DNA from: DATLMR01 sp035634255
GTDB taxonomy: Bacteria; Acidobacteriota; Blastocatellia; UBA7656
Direction: 5' to 3'
Assembly: GCA_035634255.1 (NCBI GenBank)
Contig: DASQDI010000115.1
Coordinates: 1 to 64,000, forward strand
Length of the DNA: 64,000 nt
The notes under the pieces are model-generated. The model ran no database searches, had not been told where the DNA came from, and saw only the letters and a program-made list of their open reading frames with translations. The position numbers and the translations under genes are program-made. The stretch's first letter is position 1. Each line of letters starts with the position of its first letter. Positions 8,221 through 17,504 of the stretch are shown here, piece after piece.

Positions 8221-8847
8221 ATGAAATGCCCCAGTTTTGAGCGATTAATAGATTACCTTGACGGCCGACTGGCGGAGGAGGAAGCCGAGCGCCTGTCCGA
8301 ACACGTGGCCTCCGACTGCCGCCACTGCGCGCCCACCCGCGATTGGTATGTTCTGGTGCGGCAGTCAGTCTCCGCAGACGATTCGGTCGAGCCGCCGCCG
8401 TGGGTGCTGAAGCGGGCGGTGAGGATCTTCGACGAAAAGGGCTCACGGCCCCGCCTGAAAGAGAGATTGGGCAGAGCGGTTGCCTCGCTTGTCTTCGACA
8501 GCTTCGCGCAACCTGCGATCCTGGGCGTTCGCTCGACGGAGACGGCGAACCGGCAGCTACTCTATCGGGCGGGAGATTACAGCATCGATCTGCAAATCGC
8601 CCCTTCCGAAGGGGCCAGGCTGGACGTGCGCGGGCAAATCCTGCGCGAGGGCGAGGAGAGATTCGAGAGCGTCGCGGGGATTAAGATCGAACTCGCGCCC
8701 GGAGGCGGGGCGGCGCGGGAGACCCTTACCGACGGGACGGGCGAGTTCGCCTTCGAGAGCCTTGAGCCCGGCGAATACGACCTGCGGCTGGAGGCGAGAG
8801 ATTTAAGCATCACCGTGCACGGCCTCCACATCACACCTTCCCTGTGA
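8221..8847 (+). CDS. zinc-finger anti-sigma-like protein with carboxypeptidase-regulatory-like domain
   Basis: The 208-residue protein begins with Cys3 and then His28-x4-Cys33-x2-Cys36, which resembles the ZAS zinc finger of anti-sigma factors but with one extra residue after the His. No transmembrane segment is seen, so it is probably cytoplasmic. The C-terminal part (about 125-205) is a beta-sandwich like carboxypeptidase-regulatory/SpaA folds (TDGTGEFAFESLEPGEYDL). It lies directly after an ECF sigma gene, so binding that sigma factor is a reasonable inference. The beta-sandwich might bind or be cut by the neighbouring proteases. Confidence 0.7.
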   Translation: MKCPSFERLIDYLDGRLAEEEAERLSEHVASDCRHCAPTRDWYVLVRQSVSADDSVEPPPWVLKRAVRIFDEKGSRPRLKERLGRAVASLVFDSFAQPAILGVRSTETANRQLLYRAGDYSIDLQIAPSEGARLDVRGQILREGEERFESVAGIKIELAPGGGAARETLTDGTGEFAFESLEPGEYDLRLEARDLSITVHGLHITPSL

Positions 8848-8968
8848 ACTCTTTCTCCAAATCCGAAGGGGCCGGGACGGCCGGAGGGCCCGCCCGAAGA
8901 TGACCTCTGAAGATCGCCCCGTCTCGCGGTCGGGCCGGAGTGATTTTGCGAAAGCATTGAAGTGAACA

Positions 8969-11830
8969 GTGAGCAATGAACTGGCGAACAAGTTGATGGA
9001 TGCGGAGAGCCCGGAAGCCTTCCTGCGCGAATTGAACGGCTCCGCGGGCTGGAAGACCCTCTCATCCCTGAAGACCGAGCTGGACCGGCTCGCGGGCCAG
9101 GACCCTCCGGCGGCCGACCTTCTGGCCGGACGCATGGAAGAGATCGCCCTGCTCATCGGGGACCCGCTTTCCAGAGCCTTCGCCGCGGCCGGGCGCGCTT
9201 CGGTGCTCACTTATTCCGGGCGCTACAAAGAGGCGGGCTCGCTTTACGAGTCCGCCGTGAACGCTTTGCGTTCGGCCCGGCTCACGGTCGAAGCCGCCAT
9301 GATACAGAAGCAGCAGGTGGGCGTGTTAAACCTGCTCGGCCGGTACTCGGAGGCTTTGCGCACCGCGAGGGAAGCGCGCAGGGCGCTCGCGGGCCGCGAG
9401 CCTCTCCAACTTGCGCAGCTCGAAACCAACGTAGGAAACATCTATTACCGTCTTGACCGCTACGGGAAAGCCCTCGAACACTTCGACCGCGCGCATGAGA
9501 TATTCTCGGAACTCGGCGACGACCGGATGCGGGCTTTCGTCGATTTCGGCCGCGCTAACGTCTTTTCGGAGCTCGACCAGCCCGACCGGGCTCTCGAACT
9601 GCTGGAGAGCGCGGCCGAAGCGTGGGACCGGACCGGCTTGAAGATGAGGACGGCGCAGGCCCGGTTCCACATAGCTTACATCCATTTTCTGCGCGGACAT
9701 TACAACACGGCGCTCGCGACCTATTACCAGGCGCGGGAGCAACTCTCCGCGCTCGGCAGCACGGAGCTCGTCGCGTGGTGCAATCTGGAGATCGCTGAGA
9801 TTCTGCTCGCGCTCAACTCCTTCGACGACGCGGCTGAAAATTCCGCGAGCGCCCGCGCGATCTTCGACTCGCTCGGCCTGCCGTACGATTCGGCTCGGGC
9901 CTCCGTCGCCCACGCCCTCGCCTTGATGGGGCAGGGCCAGCTTGAGCAGGCGCGGGCTCACCTGTCTGACGCGCGCGCGGCCTTCGCCCGCGACAACAAC
10001 ACCGCCTTCGCCGCTCTGACTGACTCCTATCTCTCTGAGCTCGCCCTTCGCAAAGGCGACCTCGCGGAAGCGGCCTCGAAAGCCCGGATGGCTTTGCGCA
10101 CCTTCGCCCGGCATAAGCTCGCGACCCGGTCCGCCCACGCGCGCCTGCTCGCCGCGCGCGCGGCCTACGGCAGCGGGGACCTGAATCGCGCCGCGCGGCT
10201 GGCGAGGGCCGCCCTGTCTTCAATCGATAACCTCTTCGCCCCGTCGGTGGCCTTCCAGTGCCATCACCTGATCGGGCGCATAGAGCGCGACCGGAACCGA
10301 AAGCGCTCCGCCCTCGAATACTTCCGCCGCGCGGTCGATGTCGTGGAGCGGATGCGCGGAGGGATCGCGGCCGACGAGTTCAAAGCCTCTTTCTTAGTCG
10401 ATAAGATACAGGCTTATGAAGACACGATCTCCGCCTGCCTCGATCACGGGGGCGAAGAGATGATCGAAGAGTCGTTCAGGCTCGTCGAGGCTTCCAAGTC
10501 CCGCTCGCTCGCGGACCTGCTCGCCCGCTACGTGCGCGACGAAGAGCAGTTCAGCCGGGTCGGGGAAGACACGCGCGCGCGTTTTTCGCGGCTGATCGAG
10601 GACCTGAACTGGTACAGCTCTCAGGCCGGGCTGGAGGACGATAAAGGCAATCAGAGGAGCTCGAACGTCGCCGACCGCTACCGCCGCGCCGTGCTGCGTT
10701 GCGAGCGCCAGATCGCGCAACTCTTCCGCCGCATGGAGAGCGAGGACTCGGCTTTCGCGGAGATTCAGCGCATGGACGCGGCGAGCGTGGCCGACCTGCG
10801 CGGCTCGCTCGAAGCGGACGAAGTCGCGGTCGAATATTTTTACACGGGCGATTATGTCTCCGCATTCGTGGCCACGCGCGAAAGTATCAGGGTCGTCCGC
10901 TCCATAGCCCCCCGGCGTGAAGTCGAGCGCCTGCTCTCTCTGTTCAGGTTTCAGATCGAGAAGTTCAATTTCGGATCCGCCTACGTGGGCGCGCACTTCG
11001 GGCAGTTGAAGCGCGCGGCCGACGAGCACCTCGCGCACTTTTACAGGCTCGTCTTCGCGCCGCTCGAAGAGTACCTGACCGGCGACCGCCTGATCGTCGT
11101 CCCGCACGGGGCTCTGCATTACGTCCCATTCCACGCACTCAGGCGGGGCGGCCAATACCTTGTCGACAGGTTCGAGATATCTTTCGCGCCGAGCGCCGCG
11201 GTGCTCAAGCTCTGCCGCGCGCGGCGGGACGACCTCGACTCGCAGCGCGCGAGCGGCTCGGGCGGGACCGGCAGCCTCGTGGCGTTCGGAGTGGTCGAGG
11301 CCGGGACTCCGAATATCGAGGACGAGATCGCCGCGCTCGGGTCGATCTTCCCCGAATCCGTAAGGGTCACGGGTGACGAGGCCACGCGGGACAACCTGAT
11401 GCGGCTCGCGCCCGGAGCGCGCTTTCTGCACCTCGCATCGCACGGCTATTTCAGGCGGGACAACCCGATGTTCTCTTTCCTGAAGCTGTCGGATTCGCAC
11501 CTGAATTTCTACAGCCTGCTGAACCTGAAGATCAACGCGGAGATGGTCACGCTTTCGGCCTGTCACACGGGCGTCAACATGGTCTTTCCGGGCGACGAGC
11601 TGCATGGGTTGATGCGCGGGTTTCTTTACGCGGGCGCGCCGTCTCTGGTCACGAGCCTCTGGGCCGTCAGCGACCGCTCCACGTCGGAATTTATGGGCGA
11701 GATGTACTCAAGCCTGCGCGGAGGCGCGACTAAACGCGCCTCGATCCGGCAGGCCCAGCTCGCGATCAAAGACGCCTACGGGCACCCCTACTACTGGGCC
11801 CCGTTCGTGCTGATGGGGGACCCGAGATGA
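8969..11830 (+). CDS. TPR-CHAT domain protein (caspase-like peptidase)
   Basis: The 953-residue protein starts at GTG 8969. Residues about 70-440 are tandem TPR helices (for example YSEALRTAREARRAL, YGKALEHFDRAHEIF). A helical linker follows, and the C-terminal CHAT domain runs from about 690 to 950. The caspase-type dyad is intact: His825 in HLASHGYF and Cys865 in LSACHTG, followed by FLYAGAPSLVTSLW. CHAT proteins are cysteine peptidases of the separase/caspase clan that are often triggered through their TPRs. No signal peptide is present, so it acts in the cytoplasm. An S8 protease gene follows 180 bp later. Confidence 0.92.
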   Translation: MSNELANKLMDAESPEAFLRELNGSAGWKTLSSLKTELDRLAGQDPPAADLLAGRMEEIALLIGDPLSRAFAAAGRASVLTYSGRYKEAGSLYESAVNALRSARLTVEAAMIQKQQVGVLNLLGRYSEALRTAREARRALAGREPLQLAQLETNVGNIYYRLDRYGKALEHFDRAHEIFSELGDDRMRAFVDFGRANVFSELDQPDRALELLESAAEAWDRTGLKMRTAQARFHIAYIHFLRGHYNTALATYYQAREQLSALGSTELVAWCNLEIAEILLALNSFDDAAENSASARAIFDSLGLPYDSARASVAHALALMGQGQLEQARAHLSDARAAFARDNNTAFAALTDSYLSELALRKGDLAEAASKARMALRTFARHKLATRSAHARLLAARAAYGSGDLNRAARLARAALSSIDNLFAPSVAFQCHHLIGRIERDRNRKRSALEYFRRAVDVVERMRGGIAADEFKASFLVDKIQAYEDTISACLDHGGEEMIEESFRLVEASKSRSLADLLARYVRDEEQFSRVGEDTRARFSRLIEDLNWYSSQAGLEDDKGNQRSSNVADRYRRAVLRCERQIAQLFRRMESEDSAFAEIQRMDAASVADLRGSLEADEVAVEYFYTGDYVSAFVATRESIRVVRSIAPRREVERLLSLFRFQIEKFNFGSAYVGAHFGQLKRAADEHLAHFYRLVFAPLEEYLTGDRLIVVPHGALHYVPFHALRRGGQYLVDRFEISFAPSAAVLKLCRARRDDLDSQRASGSGGTGSLVAFGVVEAGTPNIEDEIAALGSIFPESVRVTGDEATRDNLMRLAPGARFLHLASHGYFRRDNPMFSFLKLSDSHLNFYSLLNLKINAEMVTLSACHTGVNMVFPGDELHGLMRGFLYAGAPSLVTSLWAVSDRSTSEFMGEMYSSLRGGATKRASIRQAQLAIKDAYGHPYYWAPFVLMGDPR

Positions 11831-12010
11831 CCGGGCCCCGCCGCGATTTTATCGGGATTTATAAGGTGAAAAGGCGCAAGAAAGATACAAGGTTTCAGAA
11901 GCCCGCCCTCGGCGCGGGGCCGGGGTCGGGGCTGGTATAATTATCGTTCGGCCCTGTCGGGCCGGGCGGGGGCGGCTGGATCAGGACGGCCGCCGGAACA
12001 AGGGTTATTT

Positions 12011-14440
12011 ATGGAACGCATCACAGTCTTCATACGCAGTCTGTCGAAAGCCGCTTCATTGGCCGTCGTCGTAATGTCTCTGCTCGCGGCCCTCCCGACC
12101 GCGTCGCAGGCGCAGACATCGACCGAGTTTCGCAAGGGCGAGGTCATCGTGGAGCTGAAGCCGGGCGCTTCGATTGAGGCCGTCAACGCGCGCAACAGGA
12201 CCTCGACGAAGCTCCGAATATACGGCACGAACTTCTACCGGCTCGACGTGCCCTCGGGGAAAAAAGATAAGAAATGGCGCAAGAAGCTGGCGAAGGACCC
12301 GGACGTTCTGAGCGCCGCGCTCAACCCCGTGGTCCTCAACCCGATCAACGTCTTCGCGCGCTCAATCGCGAATTTCCCCGGAGACAGGGCCGCGCCCGGA
12401 CAGTTGCCGAACGACTACCTTTCGCAGCTCGACTCGCTCAACCTGAAGGGCGCGCAGCTCAGGTCACGGGGCGAGGGGGTCATCGTCGCCATCATCGACA
12501 CGGGCATCTACCGTAATCATCCGGCGCTCGCTTCAAAGCTCTACGTGAGCCCCCTCGACGGCGATGGGAACGGGGTCGATGACGATGGGAACGGGCTCGT
12601 GGATGATGCTCGCGGATGGGACTTCGTCGATAACGACAACGACCCTTCGGAAGGCTTCGGCGACCCGCAAACGACGGTCGCGGGGCACGGCACATTCATC
12701 AGCGGGCTGATCGCCCTCGTCGCGCCCTCGGCACAACTCATGCCCGTGCGCGCCTTCGACTCCTCGGGCCTGAGCGACGCATTCACAGTGGCCGCGGCCA
12801 TCAAGTACGCGGCAGACCACGGCGCTCACGTGATCAATCTCAGCCTCGGCTCGTCCGAGAACTCGCCGGTCCTGCACGACGCCATCATCTACGCGCGCCA
12901 GAAGGGGGCCGTCCTCATCGCCGCCGTGGGGAACGATAACCGGAGCACCGATAATAATCCGCAATTCCCGGCCGGCTGGACGACTGAGGCGATGGGAGTC
13001 GCGGCGATTGACCTCGACGGGCGGAAGGCCGTCTTCTCGAACTTCGGCAGTGACGTTGCGGTCTCCGCGCCGGGCGTCGCTTTGGTCAGCGCCTTCCCCG
13101 GCGGTAACAATAACGACTACGCGACCTGGAGCGGGACTTCTTTCGCCGCGCCGCTCGCCGCCGCCGAAGCCGCGCTGGTCCTGGGAGCGGTGCCGAGACA
13201 CCCGGATGCCAGAGGCGTCATCGAATCGACCGCCATCAACGTCGACGGCATGAATCCGGGGCTGGCCGGCAGGCTCGGGCGCGGGCGCATAAACCCGCTC
13301 GGGGCGCTTCAGAGCCTGAGCCCGGTCTCCAACATCCACTCGGAGATCCACCTGACCGCGACCGGAGTCGAGCCGCAGGCCGTAGGCCTAGCAGAGTTTT
13401 CGATCACGGGCACCGAGCAGGAGTTCGAGATAGAAGCCTCGGGGCTCAGCGTAAGCTCGGGCTATAAAGTGATCGTTGACGGCACCCTGATAATCAACGG
13501 GGCTGGCGACTCGCGGGCCGTGACCAATAATTTCGGCGGCTTCAAGATCGAGTTCTCGACCAGGGCCGGCGGCAACCACGTGCAGATTCCCGCGTCGCTT
13601 CTCCCCGTGCAGAACATCAGGCACGTCGAGGTCCGCGACGCCCTGGACCGGGTCGTCCTCCAAGGCGATTTCGGCTCGCCCGGCAGCGGGGGAGTGCACT
13701 TTGAGAAGGAAGCCGAACTGTTCGCCACGGGGGTCATCCCGCGAGCCGAGGGGGACGCCAAGGCCGAGATCGAGCCGCAGCGCCAAAAGCTCAGGGTCAG
13801 GGGCGACGAGCTCATAGCGGGCGCGTCTTACGCAATCGTGGTGGACGGCCAGACCATCGGCACCGGCGTCGCGCAATCGGAGTCGGACGATTCGGGATTT
13901 TTGAGGATCACCTTCACGACCGACGGCTCGGGCGATCTGCCGCTCCCTGCCTCCCTGCTTCCCGTCACGAATATCAAGCATGTCGAGCTTCACAACTCCG
14001 CGGGTCAGGCGGTCCTTCGAGGCGATTTCCAACCGGGCGGCGGCAGCGGAGGCGATGACGGCGGAGGCGGAGGCGGTGATGATAACGAGGGCGGCGGCGG
14101 TGATAACGGCGGCCCGGAGTTCAACCGCGAGGCGAGCTTTGTAAGAACCGGGGTCGACCCCAACGCCTCGGGCGAGGCGAGGATACAGTCGTCGAGCAGC
14201 GGCGAAAGGATCAGGGTCGAGGCCGAGAGGCTGGACGACGACACCTCTTACGAAGTCTTCGCGGACGGAGTCTCGCTCGGGAGCTTCACGACCGACGACG
14301 ATGGCGAGCTCAGGTTGGACTTCAGGTCGGAGCCGGGCGAACTGCCCCTGCCTCCGCAGGTGCGGCCCGTGAGTAACATCCGCCGCATTGAGATTCGCAC
14401 GACGGCGGGCGCGCCCGTCCTGTTCGCCGACTTCACGTGA
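12011..14440 (+). CDS. secreted subtilisin-like (S8) serine protease with three C-terminal repeats
   Basis: The 809-residue precursor has a signal peptide ending near SQAQ and an inhibitor-like propeptide (about 38-110). The S8 catalytic domain follows: Asp163 in VAIIDTGIY, His226 in VAGHGTFI and Ser377 in SGTSFAAP. After it come three tandem domains of about 115 residues (about 445-560, 575-685, 710-809). Each starts with a T-G-V motif and ends like LPLPASLLPVTNIKHVEL. A Gly/Asp-rich linker joins domains two and three. It is probably extracellular. A lone TATAAT lies at 11936-11941. A strong terminator follows. Confidence 0.93.
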   Translation: MERITVFIRSLSKAASLAVVVMSLLAALPTASQAQTSTEFRKGEVIVELKPGASIEAVNARNRTSTKLRIYGTNFYRLDVPSGKKDKKWRKKLAKDPDVLSAALNPVVLNPINVFARSIANFPGDRAAPGQLPNDYLSQLDSLNLKGAQLRSRGEGVIVAIIDTGIYRNHPALASKLYVSPLDGDGNGVDDDGNGLVDDARGWDFVDNDNDPSEGFGDPQTTVAGHGTFISGLIALVAPSAQLMPVRAFDSSGLSDAFTVAAAIKYAADHGAHVINLSLGSSENSPVLHDAIIYARQKGAVLIAAVGNDNRSTDNNPQFPAGWTTEAMGVAAIDLDGRKAVFSNFGSDVAVSAPGVALVSAFPGGNNNDYATWSGTSFAAPLAAAEAALVLGAVPRHPDARGVIESTAINVDGMNPGLAGRLGRGRINPLGALQSLSPVSNIHSEIHLTATGVEPQAVGLAEFSITGTEQEFEIEASGLSVSSGYKVIVDGTLIINGAGDSRAVTNNFGGFKIEFSTRAGGNHVQIPASLLPVQNIRHVEVRDALDRVVLQGDFGSPGSGGVHFEKEAELFATGVIPRAEGDAKAEIEPQRQKLRVRGDELIAGASYAIVVDGQTIGTGVAQSESDDSGFLRITFTTDGSGDLPLPASLLPVTNIKHVELHNSAGQAVLRGDFQPGGGSGGDDGGGGGGDDNEGGGGDNGGPEFNREASFVRTGVDPNASGEARIQSSSSGERIRVEAERLDDDTSYEVFADGVSLGSFTTDDDGELRLDFRSEPGELPLPPQVRPVSNIRRIEIRTTAGAPVLFADFT

Positions 14441-14464
14441 TCGGGCGGCAGTCGAATCCGTTAC

Positions 14465-14503
14465 GAAGGGGGCGGCCGGCGGTCTGCCCCCTTCATTTTT
14501 TTT
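14465..14503 (+). terminator. intrinsic terminator closing the CHAT/S8 island
   Basis: A 9-bp GC-rich stem (14465-14473/14486-14494, GAAGGGGGC with its complement) and a 12-nt loop are followed by eight T residues (14496-14503). It lies 25 bp after the S8 protease stop. Confidence 0.9.
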
Positions 14504-14539
14504 GGTAATATGGCCCGAAAGAGTTAAGATTAATTTTTT

Positions 14540-15115
14540 ATGAAAGCACCGGCTATCTTCCTGGATCGCGATGGCACAATCAACGAAGACATCGGTTATG
14601 TTTCGAGGCCGGAGGAGTTGATAATTTACCCGCAGGCGGCCGAGGCCATCCGCCTCTTCAACGAAGCGGGCCTTAAGGTCATCGTCATAACTAATCAGTC
14701 GGGAGTCGCTCGCGGCATGTACTCGGAGGAGACGCTCGACGCCATACACGACCGCCTGAGGGAGGAGCTCGGACGGTACGGCGCGCGCATCGACGGCGCG
14801 TACTATTGCCCGCACCACCCCGAGATCGGCGACGCGCGGTACAGGCAGAAGTGCGCGTGCCGCAAGCCCTCCGCCGGCATGCTGATGGAGGCCGCGCGCG
14901 AGCACGGCATAGACCTCGCGCGGTCTTACATGATCGGGGACAAGGCGAGCGACATCAATCTGGCCGCCAACGCGGGCGCGCGCGGCGTGCTCGTCCTCAC
15001 GGGGTATGGGCGCGGGACGCTCGCCGCCCGCGAGCACTATCCGTGCGAGCCGGTCCTGGTCGCCGAAGACTTACTTGAGGCGGCGCGCAGAATACTTGAA
15101 ACTAGAGAGTGCTAA
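14540..15115 (+). CDS. gmhB: D-glycero-D-manno-heptose 1,7-bisphosphate 7-phosphatase
   Basis: The 191-residue HAD phosphatase has the nucleophile motif FLDRDGTINED (Asp9, Asp11), the second motif VITNQSG and the acidic motif MIGDKASDIN (Asp134, Asp138). A zinc loop of Cys90, His92, Cys105 and Cys107 is characteristic of GmhB. It removes the 7-phosphate in ADP-heptose synthesis for the lipopolysaccharide core, indicating a Gram-negative envelope. Histidinol-phosphatase is the main alternative within the family. It is the first gene after the S8 terminator and precedes recN. Confidence 0.9.
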   Translation: MKAPAIFLDRDGTINEDIGYVSRPEELIIYPQAAEAIRLFNEAGLKVIVITNQSGVARGMYSEETLDAIHDRLREELGRYGARIDGAYYCPHHPEIGDARYRQKCACRKPSAGMLMEAAREHGIDLARSYMIGDKASDINLAANAGARGVLVLTGYGRGTLAAREHYPCEPVLVAEDLLEAARRILETREC

Positions 15116-15163
15116 GGGGATGACACCCGCTTCGACATTAATTAAGGCATACGGCGGTCGGGA

Positions 15164-16864
15164 ATGTTGACGTTACTGAATATTTCCAACATAGCTTTGA
15201 TCGATGAGTTGCAGGTCGAGTTCGACAGGGGGCTCAACCTGCTGACCGGCGAGACGGGCTCGGGGAAGTCGATCATCGTGGACGCGCTCGGCATGCTGAT
15301 CGGGGGCCGCTTCACGTCCGACCTCATTAAGGCGGGGGAGACGCGCGCCTTCATCGAGGGCTTCTTTTCGGTCGAGCCGAATGCGGGCCTCGAAGGGCTC
15401 CTGAACTCCGCCGGCATCGAGATGGATTCCGGCGAAGGCAACGAGATCCTCATCCGCCGCGAGCTTTCGGCGAGCGGGCGCAGCAAGATATTCATCAACC
15501 ACCAGCTCGCCACGCAGACGCTCCTGCGCGACCTCAGGCCTTTCCTCGTCGACATTCACGGGCAGGGCGACCAGCAGACTCTATTCAACCCCGAGACCCA
15601 TCTCGAACTGCTCGACGCTTACGCGGGGCTCGCGCAGGAACGGCAGGAGGTCGGCAACCTCTACAGGAGGTGGCTCGCGATAAGACGGGAGATGGATGAC
15701 CACCGGCAGGACGAGGCCGAAAAATTTCAGCTAATCGACATACTCCGGTTTCAGATCGACGAGCTTGAGCGCGCGGCCCTGAGCGCGGGCGAAGACGAGC
15801 GCCTCGAAGAGGAGCGCCGCCGGCTCATGAACGTGGAAAAGCTTACGACCCTTTGCGCGGAGAGCTTCAGCCTGATCTACGAGGACAGCGACTCGGCCAT
15901 CACCCGCACCGGGGCGGCGACGCGCCGCGTGGAAGAACTCGGCGAGTACGAGTCGAGTTTTCGGGGGTACATCGAAGGGCTCGAATCCGCCCGCGCGATG
16001 CTTGAGGACCTCGCCTTCTCGCTGCGCGACTTCGCGGAGAAGCTGGAGTTTTCGCCCGAGCGCCTGGCCGAAGTCGAAAGCCGTCTGGCCGAGATATCCC
16101 GCCTGAAGCGCAAGTATGGCGGCTCGATAGAGGGCGCGCTCGAACACCTGGCCCGGTCCCAGGACCGCCTGCGCCACATAGAGCGCTCCGACGAGCGCGA
16201 GAAAGAGTTGCGGGCGCAATTGCAGTCGGCACGCGGCGATTACCTCAAGGCCGCGCACCGACTGCATCAGGCGCGCGTGCGCGCGGCGAGGAAATTCGAG
16301 GGCGAGGTGGAGCGCTCGCTCGCGGAGGTCGCGCTCGAAAACGGCCGCTTTCAGGTGCAGGTAACGTCCCTCGCCGACGGGGAGGGCGGGGCGGACTCGG
16401 ACCGCGCGTTCTCTTCGAAAGGGGTGGACAGGCTGGAGTTCTATTTTTCGGCCAACGTGGGCGAGGCGGTGCGCCCCCTCGCCAAAGTGGCGTCCGGGGG
16501 CGAAGCCTCGCGCCTGATGCTCGTGCTGAAGACCATCGCCGGGGCCTCGGAATTCCCGCGCACCATAGTCTTCGACGAAATTGACACGGGCATAGGGGGC
16601 CGCGTGAGCGAGGCCGTCGGGGTGAAGCTGAAGAAACTCTCCGAGACTAATCAGGTCTTTTGCGTGACGCACCAGCCGCAGATCGCCCGCTTCGCCAACG
16701 CCCACCTTCTGGTCCGCAAGGAGGTCGTGAGCGGGCGCACGGAAGTCCTCGTCGATAAGCTCGACCGGCGCGGCCGCGTCGAAGAGATCGCGCGCATGCT
16801 CACCGGCTCGGAGATAACAGAGACCGCGCGCCGGCACGCCAGAGAGATGCTAAAGAGCCTTTAG
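15164..16864 (+). CDS. recN: DNA repair ATPase RecN
   Basis: The 566-residue SMC-like protein has Walker A GETGSGKS at 29-36 and two long coiled-coil arms in the middle (about 155-390). The C-terminal half carries the signature SGGEASRLML and Walker B IVFDEIDTGIGG, followed by the D-loop and H-loop CVTHQPQIA. RecN acts early in double-strand-break repair in the cytoplasm. Length and motifs are normal. It starts 48 bp after gmhB. The long upstream run of plus-strand genes gives no sign of an SOS box. Confidence 0.96.
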   Translation: MLTLLNISNIALIDELQVEFDRGLNLLTGETGSGKSIIVDALGMLIGGRFTSDLIKAGETRAFIEGFFSVEPNAGLEGLLNSAGIEMDSGEGNEILIRRELSASGRSKIFINHQLATQTLLRDLRPFLVDIHGQGDQQTLFNPETHLELLDAYAGLAQERQEVGNLYRRWLAIRREMDDHRQDEAEKFQLIDILRFQIDELERAALSAGEDERLEEERRRLMNVEKLTTLCAESFSLIYEDSDSAITRTGAATRRVEELGEYESSFRGYIEGLESARAMLEDLAFSLRDFAEKLEFSPERLAEVESRLAEISRLKRKYGGSIEGALEHLARSQDRLRHIERSDEREKELRAQLQSARGDYLKAAHRLHQARVRAARKFEGEVERSLAEVALENGRFQVQVTSLADGEGGADSDRAFSSKGVDRLEFYFSANVGEAVRPLAKVASGGEASRLMLVLKTIAGASEFPRTIVFDEIDTGIGGRVSEAVGVKLKKLSETNQVFCVTHQPQIARFANAHLLVRKEVVSGRTEVLVDKLDRRGRVEEIARMLTGSEITETARRHAREMLKSL

Positions 16865-16882
16865 CTTATTAATAACTTAAGC

Positions 16883-16910
16883 TTGAAACCTGCCGCCGCT
16901 GTGTTAGACT
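16883..16910 (+). promoter_or_regulatory. sigma-70-like promoter
   Basis: TTGAAA (16883-16888) and TAGACT (16905-16910) are separated by 16 bp, just after recN. The predicted start is near 16917, giving a leader of about 95 nt to the preferred start of the next gene. Confidence 0.55.
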
Positions 16911-17011
16911 AGCCCCTGCCGCCACGTATGTTTGATCCCAGGTTGACCGGGTATCGAGTGGCCTCGCCAGATGAATTAGCAGGACAAATTCTACTGTCTG
17001 TGGAGAAAAAG

Positions 17012-17416
17012 ATGGCAGACGACAACGCTTCCAACTTCAGCGGGTCAGATCGCCAGGAAGGCGACGAACGCCGCGGAGTCGAAGACCGTCGGAAGGGAGA
17101 CCGTCGGAAACAGAACCTCGGCCCGCCGCCCGGCATGCCCGAACGGCGCGGCGGCGGGGACCGGCGCCTCTTCGACCGCCGCGCGCAGGGAAGCACTACC
17201 GGGCAACTGCTGGTCGAGATGGGCCGCTTCGCCGCAGAGAATATGGTCTTCCGGCAGAAGGGCAATAAGGCCGCCGCGCGCCGCGCGAGAAAACACCTCT
17301 CGTTGATAATGAAACTTGCCAAGCAGCGCCGCGCGGAGATTTCCGATGAAGTGAAGCAGATGTCGGGCGACGTGTCGGGAGGCCCGGAGCTCGAAGACGA
17401 CGACACGGAAGAATGA
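17012..17416 (+). CDS. basic protein with repeated DRR motifs, unknown function
   Basis: From ATG 17012 (GGAG 6 bases ahead) the product is 134 residues. An in-frame ATG at 16928 would add 28 residues but has no ribosome site. Residues about 18-58 hold repeated charged motifs: ERRGVEDRRKGDRRK, then ERRGGGDRRLFDRRA. The C-terminal half is helical and basic (NMVFRQKGNKAAARRARKHL) with an acidic tail (ELEDDDTEE). No signal peptide, membrane segment or known domain is recognised. The Arg-rich repeats suggest nucleic-acid or acidic-partner binding, but this is a guess. Confidence 0.7.
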   Translation: MADDNASNFSGSDRQEGDERRGVEDRRKGDRRKQNLGPPPGMPERRGGGDRRLFDRRAQGSTTGQLLVEMGRFAAENMVFRQKGNKAAARRARKHLSLIMKLAKQRRAEISDEVKQMSGDVSGGPELEDDDTEE

Positions 17417-17504
17417 TGAGTAGGCCGGCTGCAACTCTGTAGGGGCCGGGGTGCCCGCCCCCGCAGTTAATAGCGGAGACCACCTGTCTCGCGGAGGGTT
17501 TATC

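Noticed and set aside
13388..15037. 549-codon minus-strand open frame opposite the S8 protease and gmhB
   Set aside because: It lies antisense to two proteins with intact catalytic motifs; long antisense frames are expected in high-GC DNA.
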